A DNA stretch of 64,000 nucleotides from Talinum fruticosum. Taxonomy: Eukaryota; Streptophyta; Magnoliopsida; Caryophyllales; Talinaceae. The notes under the pieces are model-generated. The model worked only from the letters and a program-made list of their open reading frames with translations, made no database searches and had not been told where the DNA came from. The translations under genes were made by a program, and so were the position numbers. Where the stretch lies: assembly GCA_021018815.1 (NCBI GenBank), contig JAITYX010000078.1, positions 310,001 through 374,000 of the forward strand, read 5' to 3'. This document shows positions 10,042 to 22,289 of this stretch, one piece after another (position 1 is the stretch's first letter; every line of letters begins with the position of its first letter).

Positions 10042-11500
10042 TTATGCAATAATCATGCCAAGCTCATTCCTAATAAAGCAAAATTGATCCTCACTAAGTG
10101 GCTTAGTAAAGATATCTGCTAATTGAAGATTGGTAGGAATGAATTCAAGTTCAATATCACCCTTTTCAGAATGATCTCTCGAGAAAATGATACCTTACCT
10201 CAATATTTTAGTCTTTGAGTGCTCGAACTCGGATTCTTGGTGATGCTGATTGCACTTTAATTATCACACTTGATTGGAATTGATTTGAATGAAAGTCCAA
10301 GATCTCTCAAGTGTTGCTTAATCCATCAGATGCATGCTCCAGCTGTAATATACTCAGCTTCTACAGTTGATAGAGCTATTGAGGTTTGCTTCTTTGAGTG
10401 CCAAGAAATCGAGGATTGACCCGAAACCGGCAAGCTCCTGAGGTGCTCTTTTTATCAACTTTGTATCCTGCATAGTCAGCATTTGAGTATCTAGTGAGAG
10501 TCGGTTCTGAGTCTCCGGAGTACCATAGACCTAAATTCTAAGTCCTTATAAGATATCTCGAATATTCTCTTCACCGTAGTGAGATGTGATTCTTTTGGAT
10601 TAGCTAGAAATCTTGCACACAAACAGACACTAAACATTATGTCTAGCCTACTAGAAGTAAGATAGAGAAAAGATCCAATCATATCTCGGTAGAGTTTCTT
10701 ATCTACTTCCTTACCTTTCTCGTCCGAGTCCGGTTTTATCGTCGCTACTCATAGGTGTTGCTCCATGTTTCGCATCTTAGAGTTTGTACTTCTTCAGCAG
10801 CTCCTTGGTATATTTTGATTGATGGACATAGATGCCATCTTTGTCTTGCTTGATTTGTAGACCAAGGAAGAAATTGAGTTCTCCCATCATACTCATTTGA
10901 AATTCCTGTCTCATTAACTCGAAAAATCTACACAGAATCTCATTAATAGCTCCAAAAATTATGTCATCGACATAGATCCGAGCAATAAGAAAGTCTTTCC
11001 CCTTGGTTTTTATAAAAAGAGTTTTGTTAATTTGACCTCTTCGAAATCATTTTCAATCAAGAAATTGCTCGGTTTTTCACACCAAGCTCCGGTAGCTTGT
11101 TCAAGACCATAGAGAGCTTTTTGCAATTTGAAAACATGATTTGGAAATTCTGAGTTTTCAAATCCAGGGGTTGCTCAACATAGACTTCCTCTTTAATGAA
11201 ACCATTGAGAAAAGCACATTTAACATCCATTTGATATAACTTGATATTCATGCTAGATGCAAATGCCAACAAGATTCTAATAGCTTCAATTCAGTAACAG
11301 GTGCAAAGGTTTCCCCACAATCTATCCCTTCATCTTGATTGTAACCTTATTTTTTACTACCAACCCACCTTCATCCAATTTGTTCTTGAAAACCCATTTG
11401 GTTCCTATGACTGGGTGGTTAGAAGGTCGTTTAGTCGAGTCCGGACTTGGTTTCTTTCGAATTGATTGAGTTGCTCTTGCAGGACCTTTACCCATTCAGG
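10042..11500 (-). pseudogene. Element B reverse transcriptase and RNase H (broken)
   Basis: Copia RVT_2 reverse transcriptase and RNase H relic. Conserved blocks: [38 protein letters not shown] (YVDD at 10961-10974), GELNFFLGLQIKQDKDG, SVCLCARFLANPKESHL, and near the end LADIFTKPL and RNELGMIIA before a TAA at about 10042. Frameshifts separate most of these blocks. Relative to A it lacks about ten bases near 10335 (CCGAGCACAG in A). Confidence 0.85.
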
Positions 11501-11504
11501 TTTA

Positions 11505-12860
11505 TTAAGGGCATCTAGTGCATTTTTGGGTTCGAGTTAATGATATGAATGCAGTGAATGCACATAGATTTTGAAGAGAGGAACGAGTTTTACCCCACTC
11601 GTTGATATCGGATAATATGTTTTCTAGTGGGTGACTAGAAGCATACTTGAATGCTTTACCTGTTCTTTGGTTCACCAGATCTGGAGGTTGAATTGGTTGA
11701 TCCTCGTAGTCTGCTTCCGAGTGAGCTTGCTCATCCGATTGACCTTCAACATTCCGAGCTGACTTTTGAGTTGTCTCATTCCGAATTAGGTCATTCCGAG
11801 TCACCTTGTTCCGAGTGACCTTCATTTGATTCTTGATGAGCTCATGTTCATCAAGATCATCATCTCTGCTGAGCTTCAGGTCCGAGAATGTTGACTCACT
11901 TGGTTTTCCTGTTCAATTTCATCAAACACAACATGGATTCTTTCTTCCACTTTGTTAGTTCTTTTATTGAAGATACGATATGCTTTGTTATGAGATCAAT
12001 AACCAAGAAAAATATCTTCATCTAACCTAGCATCAAACTTGGTTAGGTGATCCTTACTATTGTTGTGAACGAAGCACTTACATCCAAAGGGTTTGAAGTA
12101 TGAAATGTTGGGTTTCTTCCCTTTGTAGAGCTTGTATGAAGTTTTCTTCAGGATGGGTCCGATGAGACATCTGTTCAATGTGTAGTTTGTCTGTGTTGAT
12201 CGCCTCAGCCCGTAAATAATAGGGTAAATTATGTTCAATCATCATTATCCTAGCTATTTCTTCAAGAGTTCGGTTCTTCCTTTCCACCACTCCATTTTAT
12301 TGAGGAGTTCTTAGTGCTGAGAAGTTGTGAGAGATACCATTCTTGTCACAAAACTCTACAAATTCTCGGTAGTCGAACTCCCTTCCATGGTCGGTTCGAA
12401 TCCTCTCGGATCTAAGTCCGAGACTCAACTTGGATTTTCCTACAGAGCTTGCTGAACTCTTTGAATGCTTCATTTTTGTGCTTGAAGAAAACACACCCAG
12501 GTAAATCGTGAGTAGTCATCAACAATAACAAGCACATATGATTTACCTCCGAGACTCTTGACAGGGATTTCACCGCATAAATCCATATGCAACATTTCAA
12601 GCACCTTGGATGTGGAAACAATTTTCAAAGATTTGAAAGATGATCCGACTTCTTTCCCTTTTGTGCATGCTTCACAAATTTTATCTTTCTTAAATGCACA
12701 GTTAGGCAAACCTCCACCTAGACCATGAGATGCAAGTTTCTTAATGGTATGAATGCCAGCATGACCTAGTCTACGATGCCATGTCCATGAGTCATCATGA
12801 AGAGATGCTTTTAAACTAGGTAAATTCTGACTCGGATAAGAAAGAGGAATAGTATAAGTT
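11505..12860 (-). pseudogene. Element B integrase (broken)
   Basis: Best-preserved integrase of the three copies. The zinc region has WTWHRRLGHAGIHTIKKLAS and an intact CEACTKGK. The core has LHMDLCGEIP (first Asp), VLVIVDDYSRFTW, RTDHGREFDYREFVEF (second Asp) and NGMVERKNRTLEE (Glu). A stop replaces the second Gln in PQQNG, and frames change near 12300 and 12480. C-terminal blocks GCKCFVHNNSKDHLTKFDAR and an acidic linker follow toward the reverse transcriptase. Confidence 0.84.
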
Positions 12861-13269
12861 TTACATGATCTCTTACCCGAGAGCTTGATCTCCTTGGTAG
12901 CATCATCAGAGATATAACAATTGGTCTAAGTGAATCTTACCTCTTGACCTTTGTCACATAGTTGAGAGATGCTGAGCGGATTGTATTTTAACCCTTTGAC
13001 AAGGTATACTTGGGCTGACCAGATTGCTTCCTTTTTAATCTTGCCTATCCCAATTATCTTGCCTTTGTTGTCATCCCCAAACGTGACTTTTCCTCCCTTG
13101 TACTCTTCCAACTCGGAAAAGAGTCTTGAATCTCCTGACATGTGGCGTGAGCATCCACTATCTAGGTACCAATGCTCTTTTGTTTTTTCGAGCTACCTGC
13201 AAGTGAGAGACAAATTAACCTTTCTCACTTCCTCTAACGAACCCAGTAACTCCCTTTACCGTGGTCCTT
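12861..13269 (-). pseudogene. Element B aspartic protease region
   Basis: The protease motif YLDSGCSRHMSGD is intact (DSGC at 13151-13162). It continues in frame through FSELEEYKGGKVTFGDDNKG and VKGLKYNPLSISQLCDKG, a stretch typical of plant copia proteases. Upstream, the EEVRKVN linker is frameshifted before the active site. Confidence 0.82.
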
Positions 13270-15009
13270 TTTGAGGAAGTAGACTTTCCGGAACCCAGAT
13301 TTGAATAACTTTGGGTTTGGTCCGATTCTAAGTCTTTCTTTTAGAGAACTGAGTCTCGTGCCTCTTTCTTTTGAAAAGCTTTTCTTTTATAAACCAGTGG
13401 AGAAGGTTTTCTCCTCGTAAGCTGGTCCGGGCTCAGTCCTTCTTTCATTCTTATGAATGGGACCGTGCTTAGCCTTCCCGAACTTCACCGTTCTGGAATC
13501 CTTTTAAAAGTTCTGAGTAGGAATTGGATTCCTCCTCTTTGTTAAAACCAAGTCCTTCTTTTCTAAAGGAGACACATTGAGATCCTAAGAGCATATCAAG
13601 GTTTTTCGACCTTAAGCAAATTTTAAAACAAGCTCGTTAGACTCGTTGAGCTTTTTCTTCAGCTGCTCATTTTCTCTTCTGAGTGACTCAGACTCAGTCT
13701 CATTAGATTGAGCACTAGTCTTGAGTTCTCTTAGAATAAGTCTCAGCTTTTCCAATTCATTTTTCAATGAGATGTTCTCGAAGTAATTGACCCAAGTTGT
13801 TTTTTAAACCGAGAAGAATCGAATTGGACTTTCTTCCAAAGTAAAAATATATTTGGCTAAATCAACTTTGGAGAATTTAAGGAAGTATTCAATTACCTCC
13901 TGAGGATTTGTTTCCTCACTATCCGAGTTATCCGAGTCCGATTTTGATCCGGCTTCTAAGTCCGAGAGTGCCATCGGACATTTTGAATCATCCGAGTCCT
14001 CATCATCTTCCGATGAGTCTTCATCACTCCAAGTGGCCATCATAGCCTTTTTCTTCTTTCTGTCTCTCTTCCTTCTGGGACAGTCTTTGACTATGTGTTC
14101 CTTGCTGCCACATTCAAAACAGACCGAGTTCTTAGTTAAACATAACTTTAAAGGGAAGAATGTTTACCTTTTCTATCCTTCTTGTCTTTCTTGTAGAACT
14201 CGTTCTCTTGGCTTCTTATTCTATTTTTTGTGCTTCATTATTCTTTTGACGCCTCTAGCGCTAAGTGCAATGGGATCCTCTTATGAGTCGGAGGAACTCA
14301 GATTTTCTTCTCTGTTTTCTCGAGGCCTTCGAGTGCAATGTTCTTTTTAGTGCCGACCTCTACATCCTTCTCTTCCAGGTGGATCTCATGGGTGAGTAGC
14401 TTCCAAATGAGTTTGTCCGGCTTCAGTAAGGACATGTTTTGAGCCTCCTTGGGACCCCATCTTCTCTTGGGTAGACTTCGAGTATCTTTCTGCACATTTC
14501 CTCGTGGGAAATCTTTCTACCCAGACGATTTGAGATTGTTAGTAATCTCAATGAAGAGGATAAACATCCGAGTGATGTTCTTTTCGACTCCATCTTGAAT
14601 AGCTCGTACTTGTGTAAATATTGGCTTATCTTAACTTATCTGACTTGGCTTCTACCTTCATAAGTGTTGATAAGTGTGTCCCACACTTTTTAGCCGTGTC
14701 ACGAGGCTAACACTCGGTTGTATTCTTCCGAGCTGATGGTGCACATCGGAATGTTCATCGCCTTGAAGTTCTTTCGAACTTCTCCGCTTCATCCGTGGTA
14801 CACTTGGACTTTGTTTTGGGCATGAGTCTTGTTTCTTCCGTCTTCATTGGAATGTAGTTTTATTCTTGTATGATGTTCCGGACATCTTCATCGTGATCAA
14901 GCAAAAAACATTCCATGAGCTTCTTCCAATGTACGAAATTTGATCTTTTGAACTTTGGTGGTCTGCTGGAAGGTCTTCCTTCATCGAACTCTCTATTGTT
15001 CCGAGCCAT
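13270..15009 (-). pseudogene. Element B Gag (UBN2-type, broken)
   Basis: Starts at 15009 with MARNNREFDEGRPSSRPPKF and reads through NFVHWKKLMECFLLDHDEDV, the usual N-terminus of copia Gag. Downstream pieces include LPKRRWGPKEAQNMSLLKPD and an acidic MMATWSDEDSSEDDEDSDDS. The zinc knuckle CFECGSKEHIVKDC at 14080-14121 is an intact CX2CX4HX4C, unlike in A and C. Frameshifts interrupt the central UBN2 domain. The start is 45 bp from the primer site. Confidence 0.84.
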
Positions 15010-15053
15010 TTGATCTTTAAACCTTTGGATGGTAAGATCCTTTCGAAAGGCTA

Positions 15054-15065
15054 GGCTCGATACCA
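15054..15065 (-). promoter_or_regulatory. Primer binding site of element B
   Basis: The minus strand reads TGGTATCGAGCC two bases inside the 5' LTR end. It is identical to the primer sites of A and C and of tRNA-iMet type. Confidence 0.85.
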
Positions 15066-15067
15066 AT

Positions 15068-16575
15068 TAAAGGTTTGCTCTTGGAGAGACTCATTCACCT
15101 TAGAGGGGGTGAATAGGGTGATGAGGAAATTTAAACAAGTAATGGAAGAATAAAACTAGAGATGAGTTCGTGGAGAGTCCGAGTCTAGATTGGACTCGGA
15201 AAAGTGCTAACTCAGAAAGTTACGTGGAAACCCTCCTAGGGCATAAAACCACGGTCGGTGCTAATCCAAGCACCAAGTCAAATCCACTATTTTTAATCCA
15301 CAAAATACGAGTAGAAAGACTAAACTAGAATTGTTCCCTTATACAATTCCTTACAAGATTTTCCTAAACTCGAAATTGCCTTATCCGATCTAGTACTTCC
15401 TAACCGAGGTAACCTTCACAGTCGGGGACAATTGAGCTGAGTTAACCCTTACCGCTCAGTCAAGAGACCTTACTCAAAAAGTAAGAAAGAGTGTTTGTAA
15501 ACCGATTACAAGACCTTACAACTCAAAAAGATATTAAGTACACAGTTGGAGTTGTAAGTAGAAGATTGAGTATGAATACAATGACTTTTGCTTAAGTATG
15601 TGTATTGACAGTTGGTTCAGCAATCTTCACGTCTTGAGAGTTGGCTTCTATTTATAGATAACCAAGCAGATTAGCCGTTGTAGTCTGTCTTCCGACTAGA
15701 AGTCCTTTGTGACCGTTGCAATGGATTTTCCGAGTCACTCGAAAATATCCGTTGAGGTGTGAACAACAACGGCTCTTAACTTCTTTGGAGGTCCCAATCC
15801 ACCGGCGGTGTCCGAAAAGTAGGGTGGAAACCACCGTTGAGCTTAGCGTTGCGGATTTCAAATTTTGGAAACAGACAACCCCGACATAGTGTCCGGGCCT
15901 TGGTCGGAGGTGGAAAAAGCCTTGTCTGCTGGTGATTTGACGTTTTGAAGCCGGTTACTTTTGTAATTCAAAAATATGATAGCCTCGTTTGAATAACCTA
16001 CAAAAGTCAATCAATTTGGTTCTCAAAGTATAAAATACTTTGGTCCAAGATTAGACATAGATAATAATTGTAATTAAGATAATTAAGTGCATAACTATCT
16101 AAGTCGGAAAGAAATGGAATTTTCCGAGTCTAATATTCATTATATTCAAATTCCATCTGAGTCGGTCTACAAGCAAAGCAAGTCGGATAAATAACATCGA
16201 GTGGAAAGACTTGATCGAGACTGCCAATGTTCAAACCAAGCATGTTGACTTAGAAATATGAATTAACACGAGTAATCCACTCAAACTTAGATCATGAAGT
16301 CGAAGTGAGTTTATGCAAAATAGAACCAATGTTTGAACATGTAATATATGCTTTCGAGTGTAAAATGATAAATAGGAATATGCTTTACGAGTCGGTCGAG
16401 TCCAAAGAGAATATATACGATATATTCCGTAACACTCGAAAAGATGTTATATCACTCGAAAAGTCATTAAAGCGAGATAGAATGACTTTTAATCAAAACC
16501 TTATGAGAGATGAAGTCTTATACTTTATCCCTTAATGGAACTCAAAATGATATATATGTGAGGTCCGAGTCTTCA
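15068..16575 (-). repeat. 5' LTR of element B
   Basis: 1508 bp. The plus-strand U5 end reads TAAAGG (TG mutated to TA) and the other end is CCGAGTCTTCA. A TATA word (TATAAATAGAAG on the minus strand) is at 15646-15657. The site homologous to the target of element A (AAGTG) lies at 16085-16089. Confidence 0.87.
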
Positions 16576-17641
16576 TAAATTTCAAATAAAATCATGTCTA
16601 GTTTATGATAATGTATACTACATCAAAATTGGAAGCAGAAAGGAAACTATATATATATATACACGTAAACAATTGGAAGTCAAAAAATTCTTTGAATAAT
16701 TTTTTGACGCGGGAGCGGAGGTGCCACTTCAAGCATGGTCTTATCGTCTGGTCCCCCCGAAGAGCAATGAATCGGTGGAGGGCCCTTTCTCTCATTCTTC
16801 TCTGGTCATGAACTCCAAGCAAGTAATACAAACCAAGAGCATCACTTTGGGACAATAACAAAGGAAATATACATTACTCGCGAGGACCAAGAACTGTATT
16901 ACTTTCGCACTTCTGCTGTTCTCTTGAAACTATTTTCCGAAAGTGATCCTTTTGTACTAGATTTAGTTATGTGAGTTCACTCTTGATAGGTTCGTGGGTG
17001 AGATCATTGAGTTTTTATGTTGTCCACCTCTTTATGTATTCCTTTTTCAATACTTATGTCAAAAATGATTTCAATATTTATGCTAAAGGTTCATCTCTAT
17101 TTTCCAAAAGTGATGCTTTTTAGTAGATTGAGTTACGTTCTTGTCTTTATGACTACGTTGCTTGTTTGGAGTTCGTGCGGAGGTAGCATGGAGTGCAAAT
17201 ATGATGTATATATGTTGTCCAGGCTACCTCTACAACAACTCCAAGTATGGAATATCGTCGTAAAGACAATCACATAAGTAAATCTACTACAAAAGTCACT
17301 TTAGGAAAATAGAGATTTTCCTTGGTGCAAAAACATTGAAATCGGTTTATACCATAAAGTTTCAAAAGGAGAGATGAAATTTTTCACATTAAATACTAAA
17401 AGAAGAGTACTCTTTCTATTATATTTCACATCATTGTAATTTGTTCTTTGTTGGAACTTATTGTGAAATGTGCAATTGTGTTGCGAACTTGATCAATATG
17501 AAACTTTTGTTGTGGTTGTAGTAAGTTGGAAATTTTTGTATATGTTGGAAAATTGAGGTTGTTGGTTGTTGCTATGTAAGTTGTTATTTTGGAGTGTATT
17601 ACGTACAGGGGGAACGGAAAAATATAAAAAATTATTAAAAA
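16576..17641. other. Unannotated DNA right of element B
   Basis: No convincing gene or repeat. It contains a short (TA)n run near 16650. From about 17430 it becomes AT-rich with repeated TTGTTGG/GTTGT words, like the DNA just before the CACTA end at 34.2-34.37 kb. It may be the interior of the CACTA element ending at 17915. Confidence 0.4.
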
Positions 17642-17915
17642 ATACGGACCTATGACAACGGCTCTTACATTAGAACCAGTCGTCATATGTCACTTGCCTA
17701 AAACAATTTTTGGCATTTACGTGCGGGACCTATGACAACGGTTCTACATGATGACGGTTTTTTTCTCGAAAACCATCGTCATAGGTTATCTTTTACTATG
17801 GTTGTTGAACCGTAGTTAAAAGATGCACATACAATGACGCCTACATACACGACACCTATTAACCGTACTTAAAGGTCAATTTTAACCATAATTAAAAGTG
17901 GTTCCTGTAGCGGTG
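17642..17915 (+). mobile_element. CACTA-type right subterminal region and terminus
   Basis: Repeated 10-20 bp words in both orientations (CCTATGACAACGG, ACCATCGTCATAGG, AACCGTAGTTAAAAG) lead to a terminus reading CCTGTAGCGGTG. Its reverse complement CACCGCTACAGGAAC aligns with CACTACTACGAAAC of the end at 34650, and both continue into ACTTTTAATTA. Dense subterminal repeats plus a CACTA end are diagnostic of En/Spm elements. The left end was not found. Confidence 0.65.
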
Positions 17916-18010
17916 ACATTTTCCTTTGTTACGTAGAAGGAAAAATAATAATTTTCTAAAAATTCATTTTTCATTGTTTGGTAGGCAGGAAATTAATAGC
18001 ATAAACTTTT

Positions 18011-18128
18011 CCTAAACCCCAACCCTAAACCCTAAACCCTAAACACCAAAACCCTAAACCCCATACCATAACCCTAAACCCCATACCATAACCCTAATCA
18101 CTAAATCACATACCCTAAACCCTAAACC
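18011..18128 (+). repeat. Interstitial telomere-like repeats
   Basis: Degenerate array of CCCTAAA, the plant telomere unit on its C-rich strand, with variants CCCTAAACCCCATACCATAA. About 115 bp. Such tracts occur inside chromosomes as well as at ends, so this does not place the window at a telomere. Confidence 0.85.
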
Positions 18129-18839
18129 TTAATGTTTCCCCTCCTTAGCCTCATTGGCCAAAAAATAGAGCAATTCCTTCGCATTGGCTTGGACCACCGG
18201 AATTGTGATTTCTTATCCTCGTTGACTTCTTTCATTTTCCCTTTTTCCATGTTGGAGAGTATCCGAGAACAAAAATAATTGCTCCCAAACACACATGAGA
18301 TGACGAAACACAAGCATAGAAACACGGTTTGCCTTTTATTTCGAGTACACATATATGTTCATTTTAGAGAAAGAAAGAGAGCAAAAATTAAGGTAATAAA
18401 GTCTTTAGAGTACAACCAGATAGCCAACTTAAACTCAAAGTCTCCATTATAAAGGTAATAAAATCATAAAACAATACAGATCAATTAAATCATGTATGAG
18501 GACCAAAAGGCTGGGGAGGGGGCATTAAGGTAAACATATGAACAACAATAACAAAGAGAAACTGGAAAACAAAAACATAAAGATTAACTATGACTAAAGA
18601 TACCACAACTAGACAACTCGACGAGCTTGATAATTTTCCCACATTGCATTTGCTATAGGATCTTCTTCATTTTCCAAGCTTGGTTTTCTTCTCTCTCTTC
18701 TCTTTTAAGAGTCTCAATCTATGACTATCCTGGGGAGCTCTTGATCAAATTCTCTTATAACTTGGTCATTATTAAGTCCCTAAGAAAGTTGTGTAACACA
18801 CAACAAAAAAGGATAACTTTTACTTGAGTCTCAAACTCT
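18129..18839. other. Gap with no recognised feature
   Basis: AT-rich sequence between the telomere-like tract and the LINE remnant. No conserved coding or repeat structure was seen. Confidence 0.4.
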
Positions 18840-19140
18840 ATTGTATATGGAATCTCCTCCTTATATTCCTTCACCCATAATGCGATTCTTCACTTGATGG
18901 TTTGAGGTATTGCTTCTCAAAAGCCACGCTATTTCTTAATATCCACATACTCCAAGTTACAACAAAGAAGCTTGCAATCCATAACTTTTTTCTAGTTTTT
19001 TTGGCAAATCTCTTATTTAGCCACCTTTTATACAAGTGCCTTAGAATATTATGCCTTAAAATAGGACTTCCTAGTTTAGTTGCTATGTGGAAGCAGATAC
19101 CACAAAAACAAGTATACCTTTTCCGATTGACGAAAAATAT
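18840..19140 (-). pseudogene. LINE C-terminal remnant
   Basis: The minus-strand translation around 18871-19080 contains KLWIASFFVVTWSMWILRNS followed by VAFEKQ. This resembles the W..IW..RN..VF block after the reverse transcriptase in plant L1-type LINEs (zf-RVT region). Upstream residues are less conserved, and I cannot see a reverse transcriptase core or poly-A tail. The match is from family knowledge alone. Confidence 0.42.
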
Positions 19141-19567
19141 CAATTTTATCAAACACTACAAATTGTAGAAAATACAATGCCACTTTTTTACTTATAATAT
19201 CCATGATATTTTCTTTCCTTAGAAAACCCAATACATACAACATGTCAGTGTGGCGAGAATCCATGATAATTAACAAATACGAGTTCTAAATCGCTAATTG
19301 AAGTATTTGAGGGCATACCATGTTTGTGTGTTCCTCTTGCATCTTTAGAAAACCAATTCTTGCCATGTGATGTAGTGCATCCAAGGCCTCTAACCCGACA
19401 ACCGCCAAGTCATTATTCGAACATAGGTTAAAAATTAATAACTTCACTACCAAATCGACCACGAGAGAACAATAGACATGCACAAGGATATACGAGCAGC
19501 CAGTTGTATCCTCAAAGTAAAGCACACAAAAAGTCAAAGGTAGTAGACATGGTGAGATTGCCCTCAA
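19076..19567 (-). pseudogene. Gene-like fragment, helical-repeat character
   Basis: One minus-strand frame stays coding-like across this interval apart from one stop. It includes VVDLVVKLLIFNLCSNNDLA and GLEALDALHHMARIGFLKMQ, then after the stop TDMLYVLGFLRKENIMDII. The alternating hydrophobic pattern and short helices suggest an ARM or HEAT-type protein, but I do not recognise the family. It overlaps the LINE remnant at its end. It may be a host gene fragment carried by a transposon. Confidence 0.3.
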
Positions 19568-19678
19568 ATGTAAGAAATGCAGTCCCTTAGCCTAAAAAAA
19601 TTAACGAGGGTTAAAAGGACAAACTGTCATAAAAAATGGACTGGTGGCATTTTCGTAAAAACAAATGTGGTTTTAAAG

Positions 19679-19861
19679 TATATATGACGACAGTTCAACA
19701 TAAACCACTGTCGTCTAAAGTTTCTATTGAACTTAGACCACAATTGTTTTACTCGAACCATCGTCATAGATGTATCTATGACATCGATTCGATTAAAGAA
19801 CCATAGTCGAAGAACTTTAGATGACGATTCTTGGTAATGAACCATAGTCTAAAGTTCTACA
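19679..19861. repeat. Probable left subterminal repeats of the CACTA element
   Basis: Inverted and direct copies of ATGACGACAGTTC, CCACTGTCGTC, ACCATCGTCATAGA and ACCATAGTC. The words resemble those at 34376-34650 and 17642-17915. The expected CACTA end should lie just to the left but is not recognisable. Confidence 0.5.
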
Positions 19862-20860
19862 AAAAAAACCCTTGGCCAACGCCGAGTCTCACTTTTGTCA
19901 CTCTCAGTCCGACACTCTCTTTTCGGTTGCTTTTCTCTCCGTGGTGGTTTTCGGTGGTTTCCATTGGCTTCCCACTCATTCTCTTTGCGGTTCCGGTTGT
20001 GCTTGCACTCCACCCCACTCACTCTTTCCGCGTTTCCAGTTGTTAGTTCACCACTCTCTCGCCGACTTTTCTTTTCGACCTTACTTCTCTCCGCGTGGCT
20101 ACACCTATAAATGAACTAACTTTGGAATGATATTTGAAATCTCTAATTCCATTAAGGACAAACTTTGGAATGATATTCGAGTAAATGAACTACATACATC
20201 TCAACTTAGTATTACAACTTATATTGTAAATGGTTAATATATATATGTACTAATGCATACCGTTCTTGTGTTTCGGAGAACTTTCAACTTGAGCGTTAAG
20301 GAATCCGAGATCCCCTCCGTAAAACACAAGATACTCATGTCGGCGACGTAAAAGTTTAGAGATTTCAAATATCGCATAACCACTATATGGGTGTACAAAA
20401 CAAGGCGAGATAAAACAAGAAGGTAAACCCTAGGAGGTCTACAATAGTATCACAAAGGAGGACTGGAGATCGTTTGAAGCACATGTCGGCTCTTCGAATA
20501 CAAGTTAATTTCATTACTTTGATACCTTTTTTGATACTACATCATCAATGATTGTATAAAAAGTTAATGGGTAACTCTAAGGAGAAAATAGAGGGTTTGA
20601 ATAGTATGCAACTTCATTCAATATTTCAATTGTCATAAAAATAGTGTGATCGTTGGTTTTCTATAAATGTCGGTGGTGAGATATACTTGAGAAAGGCAAA
20701 TGTAGAGGACAATGAGAGTGGAGTTGTCTTATACACTCGATATTTTCGTTGTCAAATTGATATAAAATCGAAGAAATTGTCAATGATATATAAAACTATT
20801 TTCGATTTAAGTGTTATGCACTGATATTTTCGTTGTCTTAATTACTTGCGTAGGTGATAG
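19862..20860. other. CACTA interior without recognised coding
   Basis: Starts with a CT-rich, leader-like stretch (19870-20110) and continues as AT-rich DNA. It contains a near-duplicate of about 40 bp (ACTTTGGAATGATAT at 20121 and 20160). No conserved protein was recognised. Confidence 0.4.
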
Positions 20861-21596
20861 GTGAAGCTAACCGGAAGAGGATTAAGAGTAATCCGTACCC
20901 TCATGTACTTGTCCTATGGGGGATACGCGAAGTTAGAGGAGAGGTTGTACAATCAAAAGCTTGAAAAGCTGCAAATAACATCCGATGAAGGTTCCAACAT
21001 AGATACTTTGCAGCTCGTTGTCGATAGGGATGAGTCTGTGGGTCGAAGGAAGAAAAAGAAAGATATAACCTTTACTATACCCGACGTAGAAGCTAATTCT
21101 CACCGATTCGTGAGTTTTTTTAACTATTTCCTTTATTTATTTTGAGAACTACTTATCGGTTTTAATATTTATGAAATTGTCAAATGATAATAATTTTTCT
21201 TCTTATAGGAGTCTTTGTGACAGGCATCGACTTCATAATTCACTCGACACTACCGGGAGGAGAGACAAGTTAGCCTTAGCCCTATAAAGAGATGAGCATC
21301 CCAATTGTGTTCGAGCCGTAGTTGGGCGAGTGGGGATAGTTGAGCACTTTGGGACTAGGAAGAGGCACCCCGTCACTTCCACCCAAGCATTCATAAAGGT
21401 CGAAATGGCCCAAATGAGGTCCCAAATGGAGTCTCAACCGTCCATAATTGAGCTCCAACAGACCCAAATGTGCCAAATGGCTGCAAAGGTGGCAAAAATG
21501 GAGGCCCGGATAAGTTCGTACTTCATCGCCAACGTGAGCATGCGATTATCACCCCACACACCGGCCAGCGTGAACGCAAGCTCACCTGTTGACTAA
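20861..21596 (+). pseudogene. Plant transposase (Ptta/En-Spm type) relic
   Basis: The 3' part of a gene often found in plant CACTA elements. After an intron-like interval (about 21110-21210) the frame reads RAVVGRVGIVEHFGTRKRHP, a block I associate with the C-terminus of Ptta/En-Spm transposases. A helical segment with Gln and Met (MAQMRSQMESQPS, QMCQMAAKVAKMEARI) then ends at a stop near 21594. An earlier segment (20861-21145) has SYGGYAKLEERL and a basic RRKKKKD. A stop and frame changes occur before the conserved block. The catalytic part is not visible here. Confidence 0.5.
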
Positions 21597-22289
21597 TTCA
21601 GATTTTGCAACCTAATTATATTTACATGCATGTTTTTGTTGTTTCAGATGAGTGTCGTTATTTACATGCATGTTTATATTTTTGATTAATTGGTGTATAA
21701 TATTGTTCAAAGAATGGTGTATATTGTGTGGTTGTTGCGTAACTCCGGCGTGTGGCCATTGAGTAATTACTTATTTATTACTATGTTTTTGTTGTTTCGA
21801 TTGAGGGCCGTTATCCCAAGAAAATGTTTACTTTTAAGGGGAAACTTTATCCGTTTATTTTAAGAGTTTTTAGATTATTTAACTTTTATGTCAAAGGATA
21901 TCCCATGATTGTAATTGTTATACTTATTCTTATGCAGCCGATGAATTACAAGCTAGCTTCTCATCGCCCTCCCATAGAGCATGTTGTGGCATTGGGTGTT
22001 GTTTTCCCATAGAGGGCAGATATTATCGTTCATAGGGCACCCCTTACAGCTGATGAAGTGAGGGTGAGTGTCAAAGAAGTCATGCAAGGGAAAGGCGAGT
22101 GTGAGTTGTCGATCCGGGGACCGGACCTCCACACTCGTTGACGATGTAGTCAACGCTTTTCTTCGTTGGCCTAAGAGTTTGGTCATCCTCACTACGGTAA
22201 TTTATTTTTATTAAAAATATTAGATTTAGTTGTTGTTAATATCATGTATATATATTTCTCATTTTTGTATTGATTATTCACTAGGATAT

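Larger units (their letters stand above)
6705..16575 (-). mobile_element. Copia element B, Sirevirus-like, interrupted by element A
   Basis: Second minus-strand copy of the same family. The 5' LTR is 15068-16575, primer site 15054-15065, Gag from 15009, Pol to a stop at about 10042, ORF3 from 9376, and a polypurine tract at 7202-7213. The visible 3' LTR remnant is 6705-7201. The remnant begins at the exact base where LTR A ends. It corresponds to 16085-16575 of B's own 5' LTR, so element A split B's 3' LTR and the remainder should lie left of this window. All ORFs are interrupted, though B is the best-preserved copy for Gag knuckle, protease and integrase motifs. Confidence 0.88.
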
